Of a stretch of 64,000 bases of DNA, positions 16,807 to 28,000 are shown one piece after another (position 1 is the first letter of the stretch; every line of letters begins with the position of its first letter). The notes under the pieces were generated by a model. That model did not search any database, was not told where the DNA came from, and saw nothing but the letters and a program-made list of their open reading frames with translations. The DNA is from Pseudomonadota bacterium. GTDB taxonomy: Bacteria > Desulfobacterota > Desulfovibrionia > Desulfovibrionales > Desulfomicrobiaceae. Position numbers and translations under genes: made by a program. The DNA is taken from NCBI GenBank assembly GCA_018902545.1, contig JAHIQM010000018.1, positions 78,419 to 142,418 of the forward strand, in the 5' to 3' direction.

Positions 16807-19236
16807 ATGCATTTTCCCAAGCCGTCAAAGATTCAGACCAAGTTCATCTCCGGATTGCTGATTGCGTCCATCACGCTGGGCATCGCCTTTGCCACGGGCT
16901 TCTATCTGCACATGCACAGCGTCCTGGAAGAAGAGGTGCGCGACAAGGGCAAACTCATCTTTCTGCAGGTGGACTCCATCCAGAATTACGTCCGCAACCA
17001 GCTGCGGCCCATCATGTACGACCGTCTGCCCGCCTCGTTTGTCATTGAGGCCATGTCGTCCTCATACATCTCCCGGACCATCATGGCCTCGGTCAACGAA
17101 GAGCACGAAGGCACGATCTATCGCCGAGTGGCCATCGGGGCGCGTAACCCCGCCTATGAGGCCACGCCAGAGGAGAAGGAGCTGATCGATGCGCTGAGCT
17201 CCGACCCTGGTCGCGACATCTGGGAGGGGTACAAGATCATCGGCGGGGAAAAGTATTTCATCAAGGCCCGGCAGGTCCGTTTCGGCAAAGAATGCATGTA
17301 CTGCCACGGCAAACCCGATGAGGCTCCGCCCGAGCTGATCACGCTGTATGGAGAGCGTGGGTTCGGCAAACACCTCGGTGCCATCGCGGGCGTGGATTTC
17401 GTGGGCATTTCCGTGCATAGTAGCGTGGGCAGGGTCCAGAAGACCATTCTGACCTATTTCGCTTTTTTCGCTTTTGGAGCGCTGCTGTTTTTTTCCGCCA
17501 CCAATCTGCTGTTTCGTGTCCTGGTCGTGAACAACTTGAAGCGGCTCAGCGTCGTGTTCCGCCGCAATGTGGCTGACGACAAAGGTACCGCGTTGCTGAA
17601 AAGGCTGGAGCAAGGGGATGAGATAGAGGAACTGGTCGACGGCATGGAGCAGATGGGCGAGCATTTATATGATGCCCGCCGCCAGCTGCAGGACTATGCC
17701 GAGAACCTGCGCAGGATGGTCGACGAGCGCACGGACGAGCTTTCCCGGGAAGCCGCGGCCAGGCAGGCCGACGTGCATCTCTTCGTGCATCTGCTGGAAG
17801 ACATGCGCCAGAGCAATTCACGCTCCGAGTTGTGGCGGCTGGCCCTGCCCCAGATCTGCACGCGCTTCGAGGCGAGGCGCATCGCCTACGTCTGTACCAT
17901 GTCTTCCCAGAACTATTTTGTATGGCCAGAGTCTCCGGACCGTCCTGATTTGCCGGAAGATTTTGTCGGGGCGTTGACCAACAGCACCTGTGTGCAGTCA
18001 GGGTCCAGAATTTTTATTCCAGTGGAATCGAGCACGGGCAATGCGGAGGGCATGCTGTGCCTGTACTTCGATTCCGCCGCCGAGGCTGCCAGCCACGACC
18101 AGGGCGTGCTGGTGGCCCTGGGCCGCCAGCTCGGCACTGCCGCCGAGAACCTGACCGCCATCGACAGCCTGATCCGGCAGATGCGGGTGCTCGAAACCAT
18201 TGTCGAGGGCATAACAGACCCCCTGGCGCTCATGGATTCGACCTGCTCCGTGCTGACCGTGAACCAGGCCGCCCGGCAACTGACCGCAGAACTGACCGAT
18301 GGCCGCCGCACCGACGGGAACATGCTGCCCATCTTTTTCGACCTGGATGCCGACAATTGCCCCCTGCGCAACGCCATAAGCCAGGGCGCGCCGGATTTGC
18401 GCGAGGTCGAGCTGCCCTGCGGCCGGTCCTTTTCCCTGTCCATGTATCCGGCCTATGCCCACGGCGGACAGACCGACCGGGTTGTCGTGTATGTGCGGGA
18501 GACGACCATGGAGAAGCGCATGCGCGCCCAGGTCTGGCAGTCCGAAAAGATGGGCACCGTGGGCAAGCTCACAGCCGGCCTTGCACATGAAATCAACAAT
18601 CCCTTGGGGGTCATCCTCTGCTACGCGGGCCTCCTGCGGGAGACCCTGACCGATCCCCAGCAGGCCATGGATCTGGACATCATCGAACGTCATACCCGGC
18701 AGGCGCAGCGCGTCCTGCAGGAACTCCTGAACTTCGCACGCCCCAAGGCCGCAGGTTCCGGTACCGCCGATGCCTGCGCCGTGGCCGCCTCGATCACGGA
18801 GGTTTTCTCCGTGAAGGCGGTCAAGAGGCAGGTTCGTCTGAACGTTACGGTTCCGCCGGAAGCGCTCATGGTGCGCATAGGTGTCGGAGAACTTGAGCAG
18901 GTAGTCAGCAACCTGGTCATCAACGCCTTGGACGCCGTTGCCGAGGGCAGCGGCGAGATCATGGTCCGGGTTACGTCCGCCCAGGAAGGCGTGGTCATTG
19001 CTGTCGAAGACAATGGTCCCGGTGTTGCGGCTCAGGACGCCCCGCATATCTTCGATCCATTTTACACCACCAAGGCCGTGGGCGCGGGAACGGGCCTCGG
19101 GCTGGCCGTGGTCTACGGGCTGGTCCGCGACGTGGGCGGCGAGGTCGGCGTGCAGAGGTCGGACATGGGCGGCGCACGCTTTTACGTCGTGCTGCCTGCG
19201 GCGGTCGATGGCCAGGACGCGGACCCCTTGCAGTGA
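16807..19236 (+). CDS. Histidine kinase with periplasmic haem-c (DUF3365/Tll0287-type) sensor domain
   Basis: An 809-residue membrane kinase. TM1 (about 14-33); a periplasmic domain (about 35-212) of the DUF3365 type with a haem-c motif CMYCH at 163-167 and SYISRTIMASVN upstream; TM2 (about 213-235); HAMP-like linker; a GAF-like region (about 325-455); a PAS-like region (about 460-565); HisKA with H594 (GLAHEINNPLG); HATPase with NLVINALDAV, DNGPGV and GTGLGLAVVYG. Covalent haem suggests redox, O2, NO or sulfur-ligand sensing. I start at ATG 16807 because the first helix follows; an upstream TTG is unlikely. The sigma-54 regulator gene begins 13 bases after the stop, making a cognate pair. 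Confidence 0.9.
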   Translation: MHFPKPSKIQTKFISGLLIASITLGIAFATGFYLHMHSVLEEEVRDKGKLIFLQVDSIQNYVRNQLRPIMYDRLPASFVIEAMSSSYISRTIMASVNEEHEGTIYRRVAIGARNPAYEATPEEKELIDALSSDPGRDIWEGYKIIGGEKYFIKARQVRFGKECMYCHGKPDEAPPELITLYGERGFGKHLGAIAGVDFVGISVHSSVGRVQKTILTYFAFFAFGALLFFSATNLLFRVLVVNNLKRLSVVFRRNVADDKGTALLKRLEQGDEIEELVDGMEQMGEHLYDARRQLQDYAENLRRMVDERTDELSREAAARQADVHLFVHLLEDMRQSNSRSELWRLALPQICTRFEARRIAYVCTMSSQNYFVWPESPDRPDLPEDFVGALTNSTCVQSGSRIFIPVESSTGNAEGMLCLYFDSAAEAASHDQGVLVALGRQLGTAAENLTAIDSLIRQMRVLETIVEGITDPLALMDSTCSVLTVNQAARQLTAELTDGRRTDGNMLPIFFDLDADNCPLRNAISQGAPDLREVELPCGRSFSLSMYPAYAHGGQTDRVVVYVRETTMEKRMRAQVWQSEKMGTVGKLTAGLAHEINNPLGVILCYAGLLRETLTDPQQAMDLDIIERHTRQAQRVLQELLNFARPKAAGSGTADACAVAASITEVFSVKAVKRQVRLNVTVPPEALMVRIGVGELEQVVSNLVINALDAVAEGSGEIMVRVTSAQEGVVIAVEDNGPGVAAQDAPHIFDPFYTTKAVGAGTGLGLAVVYGLVRDVGGEVGVQRSDMGGARFYVVLPAAVDGQDADPLQ

Positions 19237-19249
19237 GGAAACAGTGAAT

Positions 19250-20686
<1,437 letters not shown>

Positions 20687-20731
20687 AATCGATTCAATTC
20701 TTTTCATTATAATTTCTTGGCGGTACGCGGC

Positions 20732-20900
20732 CCGTTGTCGCCATGGGCCTTTGACCCGCCGGAACTCCCTCTTCGGCCTCGTAGAGTTGAATCGTTGCGT
20801 GCAGGGCGGAAAATTCAGGCAGCACATCAGGCAACGATTCAACAAACGATGCCTGACTCGGTCAGACAGCCGACGAGTCAAAGGCCCATGGCGACAACGG
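20732..20900. repeat. Nested inverted repeats between convergent genes
   Basis: Arms of 24 bp at 20732-20755 (starting CCGTTGTCGCC, ending CTTTGAC) and 20877-20900 are perfect reverse complements. Inside lies a second perfect pair of 13 bp, GTTGAATCGTTGC (20786-20798) and GCAACGATTCAAC (20831-20843). Together they can fold into a large branched hairpin. The region lies between the ends of two convergent genes, so it may terminate transcription in both directions, but it is much longer than a standard terminator. Confidence 0.85.
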
Positions 20901-21073
20901 TCCTTGAGGCTCGCCGGAGCCCTTCTTTGGTCTCGATGATTCGACTCTATTTTTGCGGACGGAAAAACCAGGCCGCATCAAAAGCGATGTTTGGCTCGGT
21001 CGGATAGCAGACCAGTCTCAAGCCTATGGCTACAAGGGGCATTGAGGCGCTGCGGGGTATTTCTTTGGCTTCG
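20846..21073. repeat. Two diverged 90-nt direct repeats
   Basis: 20846-20935 and 20984-21073 align without gaps at roughly 65 of 90 positions by eye; most differences are transitions. Shared landmarks are CTCGGTC, CTTTGG and TTGAGG. The first copy contains the right arm of the 24-bp inverted repeat. This also accounts for the 392-base gene-free stretch 20687-21078; no ORF in it looks real. Confidence 0.75.
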
Positions 21074-21078
21074 GGGAG

Positions 21079-22677
21079 CTACTCGACGCGTACGGGGCGG
21101 GACACGCGCAGGCCGTGTTTTTTAATCTTGTTCAGGATGGCGGTGTGCGACAGGCCCAGGGTGCGGGCGGCCTGGCGTACGCTTTTGGCGCGGCCAAGGG
21201 TGCTTTCGAGGATTTCCTTTTCCAGGAGGTCCAGCTGGCCTTTGAGGGGTTTTCCGGGTTCGAGGGTTCGGGCCGGACGGCTTTGCCCGGGAATTCCATC
21301 ACCGAGTTCATGGGCGAGGATCAGGAAGCGTTCGTCGATGCTTTCCCCAGGGCAGAGGATGGCGGCGCGGTCGACCACGTTCTTGAGTTCGCGCACGTTG
21401 CCGGGCCAGTGGTGGGCGCGCAGCTTGGCCAGTCCCTCCGGCGTGAGCGCTTTGACCGGTCGCCCCATGCGCGAGGCCAGGGTGAAGAGGAAGTGCTCGG
21501 CCAGCAGGCCGATGTCGTCCAGGCGCTCCTGCAATGGCGGGATATGGATGGGCAGCACGTTGATGCGGTAATACAGGTCCTGCCGGAAGGTTCCCTCCTC
21601 GACCATTTTCTCCAGATTCCCGTTGGTGGCGGTGATGATCCGCGCCCGGATGGGGATTTCTCGCGACCCTCCGATACGCCGCACGCAGTGGTCCTGCATG
21701 ACCCGCAGAATCTTGGCCTGCGAAGGCAGCGGCATGTCGCCAATCTCGTCCAGAAAGACCGTGCCTTCCCCCGCGACCTCGAACAGTCCGGGCTTGCCGT
21801 CCCTCAGGCCGCCGGTGAAGGCTCCGCTCACATAGCCGAAGAGTTCGCTCTCCAGCAGCTGTTCGGGCAGGGCCGCGCAGTTGATGGGCACGAAAGGGCC
21901 GGACCGGCGGCTTGCCGTGTGCATGGCCCGGGCGAAGAGCTCCTTGCCCGTACCCGACGCGCCGCGGATGCACACGATGGAGTCCGTGGTCGCGATGAGC
22001 TGGGCGTAGCTGATCAGGTTGTTGATGTTCTGGTTCTGGCCGACGATGTCCGAGAAGCTGATCTGGATGGGCTCGGAGATGCTGCGCGCCAGCATGCGGA
22101 TCTCCTGCATGTCCTTGGCGATTTCCACCGCCCCGATGATATGGCCTTCGGCGTCGCGGATGGGGCGGCAGGTGGCGAAGTACTGGAAGCGGCCCGAGGG
22201 CGTGACCAGGGTGCGTTTCACATCGGCGCTTTCGCGTCCGGCCAGGCTGTCCAGGATGGCCGTGTCGCCAAGGCCCAGCTCGCGCACATCGATGCCGGGC
22301 ACGCTGTCCTGGTCGAGGGTGAGGATCTGGCAGGCGGAGGCGTTGATGGTCGTGACCCGCCCGCTCGCGTCTACGGCCACGACCCCGTCGGCAATGTTGT
22401 CCAGGACCACGCGCAGCCGCATGGCCTGTTCTTCCTGGGGCAGGGTGTCGATGGGGCGGGAGGTGAGCAGACCGGGGATGTCACCCAGGGCGTGAGGCAG
22501 ATCCGTCGGCGCGCCTTCGGGCCGCCGGTCTTCGGCTTGCACGTAGACATGGGCCAGATCGTTTATCCGGTCCACTTCCATGGCCACGATGTTGTACATG
22601 CGCTCGGCAATGCGTCGCGAGACATCGGCGACGATGCCGACCCGGTCCTGAAAGACAAGATGCAGCTTGATGGCCAT
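21079..22677 (-). CDS. TyrR-like regulator: ACT, PAS, AAA+ and TyrR-type HTH
   Basis: 532 residues. An ACT-like domain (about 1-75, HLVFQDRVGIVADVSRRIAE), PAS (about 85-190), AAA+ (about 205-430) with Walker A GASGTGKE (239-246), and a C-terminal HTH (RQAARTLGLSHTAILNKIKKHGL) of the TyrR/PhhR type. The sigma-54 loop is GAFTGG (285-290), with Gly for the last Ala, so sigma-54 activation is uncertain. ACT domains of this group usually bind aromatic or other amino acids. ATG 22677 follows GGAGGAAGG; the frame upstream of it is discarded. pbpC lies 25 bases upstream on the same strand, so read-through is possible. The window does not show a target. Confidence 0.9.
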   Translation of the reverse strand: MAIKLHLVFQDRVGIVADVSRRIAERMYNIVAMEVDRINDLAHVYVQAEDRRPEGAPTDLPHALGDIPGLLTSRPIDTLPQEEQAMRLRVVLDNIADGVVAVDASGRVTTINASACQILTLDQDSVPGIDVRELGLGDTAILDSLAGRESADVKRTLVTPSGRFQYFATCRPIRDAEGHIIGAVEIAKDMQEIRMLARSISEPIQISFSDIVGQNQNINNLISYAQLIATTDSIVCIRGASGTGKELFARAMHTASRRSGPFVPINCAALPEQLLESELFGYVSGAFTGGLRDGKPGLFEVAGEGTVFLDEIGDMPLPSQAKILRVMQDHCVRRIGGSREIPIRARIITATNGNLEKMVEEGTFRQDLYYRINVLPIHIPPLQERLDDIGLLAEHFLFTLASRMGRPVKALTPEGLAKLRAHHWPGNVRELKNVVDRAAILCPGESIDERFLILAHELGDGIPGQSRPARTLEPGKPLKGQLDLLEKEILESTLGRAKSVRQAARTLGLSHTAILNKIKKHGLRVSRPVRVE

Positions 22678-22702
22678 GAACCTTCCTCCGTGCCGTTGCC
22701 TA

Positions 22703-25081
22703 TCAGGGCTGCCCCGCGCTGCCAAGACCAGCCTTGGCCGGATTGCGCACGCTGAAGGATGAGCTGGCGCTGCGCCCCTGGTCGTCGGTGACCATGACTA
22801 CGTGCTCGCCTTCTACAAGAGGGATGAAGCAGGGTGTTTCGGGAGCGGTCCGCGCCACATGCCGTCCGTTCACGTACCAGTAGTGCGCCGATGCGCCCGC
22901 CGCTGCGGCTGCGGACAGGGCCAGGCGCTGAAAGCTCGGGGGCGCGTCGGGGCGGATCAGGTAGGGAGTGGACGGCGACGGGGACGTGATGACCGGTCCG
23001 CTTTCCTCCGGCACGTCCGCGCAACCGGGATCGGTGGCGGGGAGTCCCTGTAGGTTTGCGCCCTGGGCGCGGCGGAAGGCCACCAGTTCGGAGGGCCAGA
23101 CCAGGGCGGTCTCTTCCCTTGATTCCCCGGCGAGCAGGCAGTCACCGTGCAGACGCAGGCCGGTGTCTGGGTTCACGAATATGCGCCTGTGCATGGCGCA
23201 CGCCGGCAGCTTGGTCACGCCTGCGATGGCCGTGGTCGTGGTGGTCTGGCAGGCCGGGCCGGGGCTGTCTCCGCTGACGGAGCAGACCTGGATGCGCTGC
23301 AATGCGGGGGTGGGGAATGCGGGCAGCTGCGTGGTTCCCGGGGAGAGGGCCCGGAAGAGGTCGAACAGCAGCGGAGCGGCGTGACGCGCCCCGGATATGT
23401 TGGCGCATTGGGAGCCATCGGGGTTGCCGACCCAGACGCCGATGGCCAGCTCGCGGCTGAGGCCCACGGCCCAGGCGTCACGGTGTCCGAAGGAGGTTCC
23501 GGTCTTCCAGGCGACCTTTGGAGCGGCCAGGGTGAATTCCCAGGCGTCGGGGAGGTCGGGTCTTCTGGTCCCGGTCAGGATATCAAGGACCATGGCGCAC
23601 GCCTCGGGCGAGAAAATCCGCACGCCCTCGCCGGTCGCGCCCGAACCACCTGACTGTGGCCGCACCGGCTTGTGCACTCCACCCTCGGCCAGCGTGGCGT
23701 AGAGGTTGGTCAGTTCCAGCAGGCGGACCTCGCTGCCGCCGAGAGCCATGGACAATCCGTAGTGCCCAGCTGCCCTGTCCAGGGTGGAGAGGCCTCCCCG
23801 GCGCAGCAGGTCGTGAAAGGGGACAAGGCCGCAGCGGACCAGCAGCCGCGCGGCCGGCACGTTGAGAGACGTGGCCAGCGCCAGGCGCGCGCTGACCAGG
23901 CCCTGGAAATTTTGACCATAGTTTTCAGGAACATAGCCCGCGAAATCCGTGGGCACGTCAAGGAGCATGGAGCCGGGCGCGAGATGTCCCTGGTCGAACG
24001 CCAGGGCGTAGAGGAACGGCTTTAATGTCGAGCCGGGCGAGCGTCTGGACAGGGCGTTGTCGACCTGGCCCTGGGTCTTGTCCCAGAAATCGACCGATCC
24101 CGCGTAAGCCAGGATCTCGCGGCTCTTTATGTCCAGCACCACCACCGCCGCATTGCCGATGCCCTGGCGGCGCAAGTCGTCCATGCGTCCCGTGATCCTG
24201 GCCTCCATGATGTCCTGGGCGCGGCGGTTTATGCTGCTGCCGATCACGCTGGCTTCGGGCTGCCGCGCGCGCACCCAGCGACTAAAATGCGGCGCTCCCT
24301 GTGGCACGGTGGCGCGGCTGGCCAGCAGCGGGCGTGTTTTGGCCTCTGCCACGCGGGCCGCATCGAAGACCTCGTGCGCCGCGAAGCGGTCCAGAACCCG
24401 GTCGCGGACTTCGCGGGCAAGCCCCGGGTTTTTGAGCGGATTGTAGCGGGTCGGCGAGCGCGGCAGGACCGAGAGCAGGGCGATCTCACCCAGGGACAGG
24501 GTCGCCGGGTCCTTGCCGAAATAATGCCAGGCCGCCGCCCTCACCCCGACCACGTTGCCGCCGAAAGGAGCAAGGTTGACATACCACAGCAGGATCTGGT
24601 CCCGGGGGTGGTGCCAGCAGAGCTGCAGGGCGCGAAAAGACTCCACGACTTTGGCCTTAAGGGTGCGCGGGCGCGGATCGGCCAGACGGGCGACCTGCAT
24701 GGGGATGGTCGAAGCCCCGCTCACGACCCGCCCATGGCGGACGTTGATCCAGGCTGCGCGCAGCACGGACAGGGGGTTGATGCCCGGGTGAATGCGGAAA
24801 TGGCGGTCCTCGGAATCGATGAGGGCCGCGGCCAGATCCGGGGATATTTCCTCCAGGGTCATGGGAAAGCGCCACATCCCGTCAGGAGCCAGGAAAAAGC
24901 GCAGCGGCTTTCCGTCCCGGTCCAGGACACGGGTCGCGGGAGACGGCTCAAGCTGCTGCACCGGGAAGGGGAAGAGGCGGTCCAGCAGCAGACCCAGGCC
25001 CGCCGCGATCCCCAGGATCAGGGTCAGGATCGCGGCGGCCCGGCGCAGGGGACCGGCCGCAATCCTGATCAGTGAATTCAT
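22703..25081 (-). CDS. pbpC: Penicillin-binding protein 1C
   Basis: Bifunctional peptidoglycan synthase-like protein of 792 residues. One TM near the N-terminus; GT51 glycosyltransferase with catalytic Glu in EDRHFRIHPG (E91) and GASTIPMQVARL; transpeptidase with SxxK S351-T-L-K354, SLN 405-407 and KTG 526-528; C-terminal BiPBP_C domain (about 690-780). All catalytic motifs are intact. Its ATG overlaps the TGA of the alpha-2-macroglobulin gene (ATGA), the same pairing as E. coli yfhM-pbpC. Confidence 0.96.
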   Translation of the reverse strand: MNSLIRIAAGPLRRAAAILTLILGIAAGLGLLLDRLFPFPVQQLEPSPATRVLDRDGKPLRFFLAPDGMWRFPMTLEEISPDLAAALIDSEDRHFRIHPGINPLSVLRAAWINVRHGRVVSGASTIPMQVARLADPRPRTLKAKVVESFRALQLCWHHPRDQILLWYVNLAPFGGNVVGVRAAAWHYFGKDPATLSLGEIALLSVLPRSPTRYNPLKNPGLAREVRDRVLDRFAAHEVFDAARVAEAKTRPLLASRATVPQGAPHFSRWVRARQPEASVIGSSINRRAQDIMEARITGRMDDLRRQGIGNAAVVVLDIKSREILAYAGSVDFWDKTQGQVDNALSRRSPGSTLKPFLYALAFDQGHLAPGSMLLDVPTDFAGYVPENYGQNFQGLVSARLALATSLNVPAARLLVRCGLVPFHDLLRRGGLSTLDRAAGHYGLSMALGGSEVRLLELTNLYATLAEGGVHKPVRPQSGGSGATGEGVRIFSPEACAMVLDILTGTRRPDLPDAWEFTLAAPKVAWKTGTSFGHRDAWAVGLSRELAIGVWVGNPDGSQCANISGARHAAPLLFDLFRALSPGTTQLPAFPTPALQRIQVCSVSGDSPGPACQTTTTTAIAGVTKLPACAMHRRIFVNPDTGLRLHGDCLLAGESREETALVWPSELVAFRRAQGANLQGLPATDPGCADVPEESGPVITSPSPSTPYLIRPDAPPSFQRLALSAAAAAGASAHYWYVNGRHVARTAPETPCFIPLVEGEHVVMVTDDQGRSASSSFSVRNPAKAGLGSAGQP

Positions 25082-28000
25082 GGGCGCGGCGCTTCCTTTT
25101 CGACGGTGATGCGTGAGAGAGGCCCAGCGGCGCGCAGGCTGGGAATGTACATGGCTTCAGCCTGGGCCGGGGGCAGCGTGAACTGGCCAGGGGTCACGGC
25201 CCGGAGCACGCTGTAGCCTGTTTTCCAGCCGTTGCCGTCAAGACTGGTGAAGACCAGAACACGGTCGTCACGCAGGTCCTGGTGACCTTCCAGCGACGCT
25301 TCTTCGCCCATCCAGTCGAGGCGCTCCGTGGTCGCCAGGCGCGGGTTTTCCACTTCAAGGCCCGCAGGCAGCAGGCTTTGCACGACCACGTTGTCCACCG
25401 GGCCGGAGGTGCTGCGCACCCTGGTGCGCATGACAATAAGCTCGCCCTGGCGCACGGAGTTCTCTTCCAGGGCGCTTCCGTCATCGCGCAGGAGCGTCTG
25501 CTCGACCTCAAGTCCCTGGCTGACGGGGGCATGAGCATCCGCTCTGGGCGTGGCCGAGGTCAACACCGTGGCGAACACGGTCCGGTCAGCGGGGGTTTTG
25601 TCCAGGGTGATGGCGCCCGAAGTCAAGATGCCTTCGCGCATGAAGAGCTTCGTGTCGGCGAATATCTGGGCGCCTTCGGGCCAGGCCACCGTACCCGCGA
25701 AGGGGCGACTGTCGTCAAGCAGGCCCAAGTACTTGCCCAGGGCCATGAAGGCCAGACTCGTCTCCTGGGTCGAATGCCACCGGTCCCCTGCAAGCTCCGC
25801 GCTGAGCCGGGTCATCAGTTCCGGCAGGCGGGGATCGTCGGGTATGTTTTTCAGCAGGACAAGAGCGATGAGCGCCCGGTCACGCAGGCCCGAGCCAAGG
25901 TTGCCGCCGCTTTCCCGGCGCGAATCGTCAATGGCCGGGGCCGTGTGCAGGAGCTCGAAGCCTGCGCCGTGGTTTGCGGTCTCCAGGTACGCTCCGGCCA
26001 GAAGGGTCCGCGCCACGCCGCCAAGAGACTTCTCGAAGGTCGCGCGCAGGTAGTCCTGGCTGCCCAGGTCGCTCCTTTTGCCGAGCGCCAGCACGTAGAG
26101 CGCATAGGCAGCCTGTTCGACCTGCTGGCCGGTGCTTCCCGGTGCCGGATTGGTCAGTGATCCCAGATAGTAAAATGCGCTTTCGAGCATGCGGCCCGGG
26201 ATGGTGTGCCCGGCCTGGCGGGCTTCGAGCAGGAAGTGGCAGACATAGGCCGAAACCCAGGGGTCCGGCTCGCCGCCTCCGGGCCAGAAGGCGTAACCGC
26301 CCGAGGCGGTCTGCATGGACTGCAGGCGGCGGATGGCTGTCTGCACCAGTCCGGCGGGAGCCGTGGCGTTGAAACGTTCCGGCGCGAGTTCACGGGCCAG
26401 GGCCCCGAAATGAAGCAGCGGGAAGGCCTTGGACACGGTCTGTTCGGCGCAGCCATGGGGGTAGCCGAGCAGCGTCTCCAGATGTCCCGAGTAGCGCAGC
26501 AGCGGCCTCGTTGAGAGGCGCACCGCACGTTTGACCGAGCCGGGCAGGAAGCTGTCCGCAACAGGCGCGTCGATTTCGCCCGAACCTGCGTCTAGCACGG
26601 TGGAGCGCATGGTCCGGGTCACGGGCAGGGGCGAGCGCTGGTCGAGTTCCTCTCCGGCCGTGGCTGTCTCCCCGCCGCCTGTGGCGGTGAATGACAGGGT
26701 GATTTTGCCTTCCTCCATGCCGCAGCGCAGCGGGAGGTACACGGTGTCTTCCCGGCCCGGTTCCAGAGTAAGGGGGCCGGGCATGGATCCGAGCGTCGCC
26801 GGACCGGTGATACTCGCGCCGATCTGGAAAGATCCGGCAAGGGGGGTGTCGTTGCGCAAGGTCAGGGGGATCTCGATCTCGTCGCCGAGGGACAGGAAGC
26901 GGGGCAGGGTCGGGGTCAGCACCAGGGGCGTGCGCACGCGGGTCATGGCCGTGCTCGTGCCGAAGCGCTTGCCCTGATTGCCTACGGCCACGATGCGCAG
27001 TGCGCCTTGGAAATCGGGCAGGGATACGCGGTGGATGATTGCTCCGCTGTTGTCCGTGTCGAGCACCCCGGACCAGAAGGTCACGGGCTTGACCCGTCGG
27101 ATGCCTTCGGTGCGCATGAAGGACGACGCACCGCCCAGGTCGTCGCCGCCCCCGGCGAGCGGCCGGGCCGCGCCCACGTGCGGGAACATGAAGGCGAAGT
27201 TGTCGTAGCTGATGACATCAAGGGCGCGCTTGGCGTAGAAATGGGCGAAGGGGTCCGGGTTTTTGCCGCCGGCGAGCTGCATGATGCCTTCGTCGACCAC
27301 GGCCACGGTCACCCGGGAGTGGGGCTCGGCCTGGACCTTGAGTTCAAGATCGGTCAGGGGTCGGACTTCGGCCGGGGCATCGATGCGCAGGCTCATACGG
27401 TTCGACAGGCTGTCCACGAACAGGGCCGTGGCCCCGAAGGCCCGTCCCGCGCTCCCCGGCGCGATGTCCGCGCCTGGGCGGATCAGGGTCGCGGTGATGT
27501 ACGCGCCCGGCTGCCATTCCTCGCGCACCGGGATGCGCACCTGGCCCGTGTTGCCGTCAAGCTCGACAAGCTGCATGAATTCCACGTTCCGGCCTTCGAC
27601 CGTGACCAGCGCCTTGCCCGCGAAGGGCGAACGGATCTGGACCGAGGCCGTCTCTCCGGCCTGATACCCTTCCTTGTCCGTGACCAGCTCCAGCCTGGCC
27701 GGATTTTTCACCGCCCAGGGCGAGTAACCCCACCCGCCGCAGTAGAATTCCAGCTCCGACACCGCCCCACTGGACGGGTCGCCGAGGCGTATTCGGTAGG
27801 AGCCGTAATCTGGGGGCGTGATGGAAAAAGAGCCCCCGCCCTCGCCCGGACTGACCCGCTGAGTGGACACCTCCACGGGGTTACGCACGGATTCGTAGCT
27901 GAAACCGGACTGGGTTTTGCGCATGACGGTCTGCCACTGGTCCTGAAACAGGGTCGCGACCAGTTCCGGGTGCTTCACCCGCTGGCCTTCGGGGCTCACG

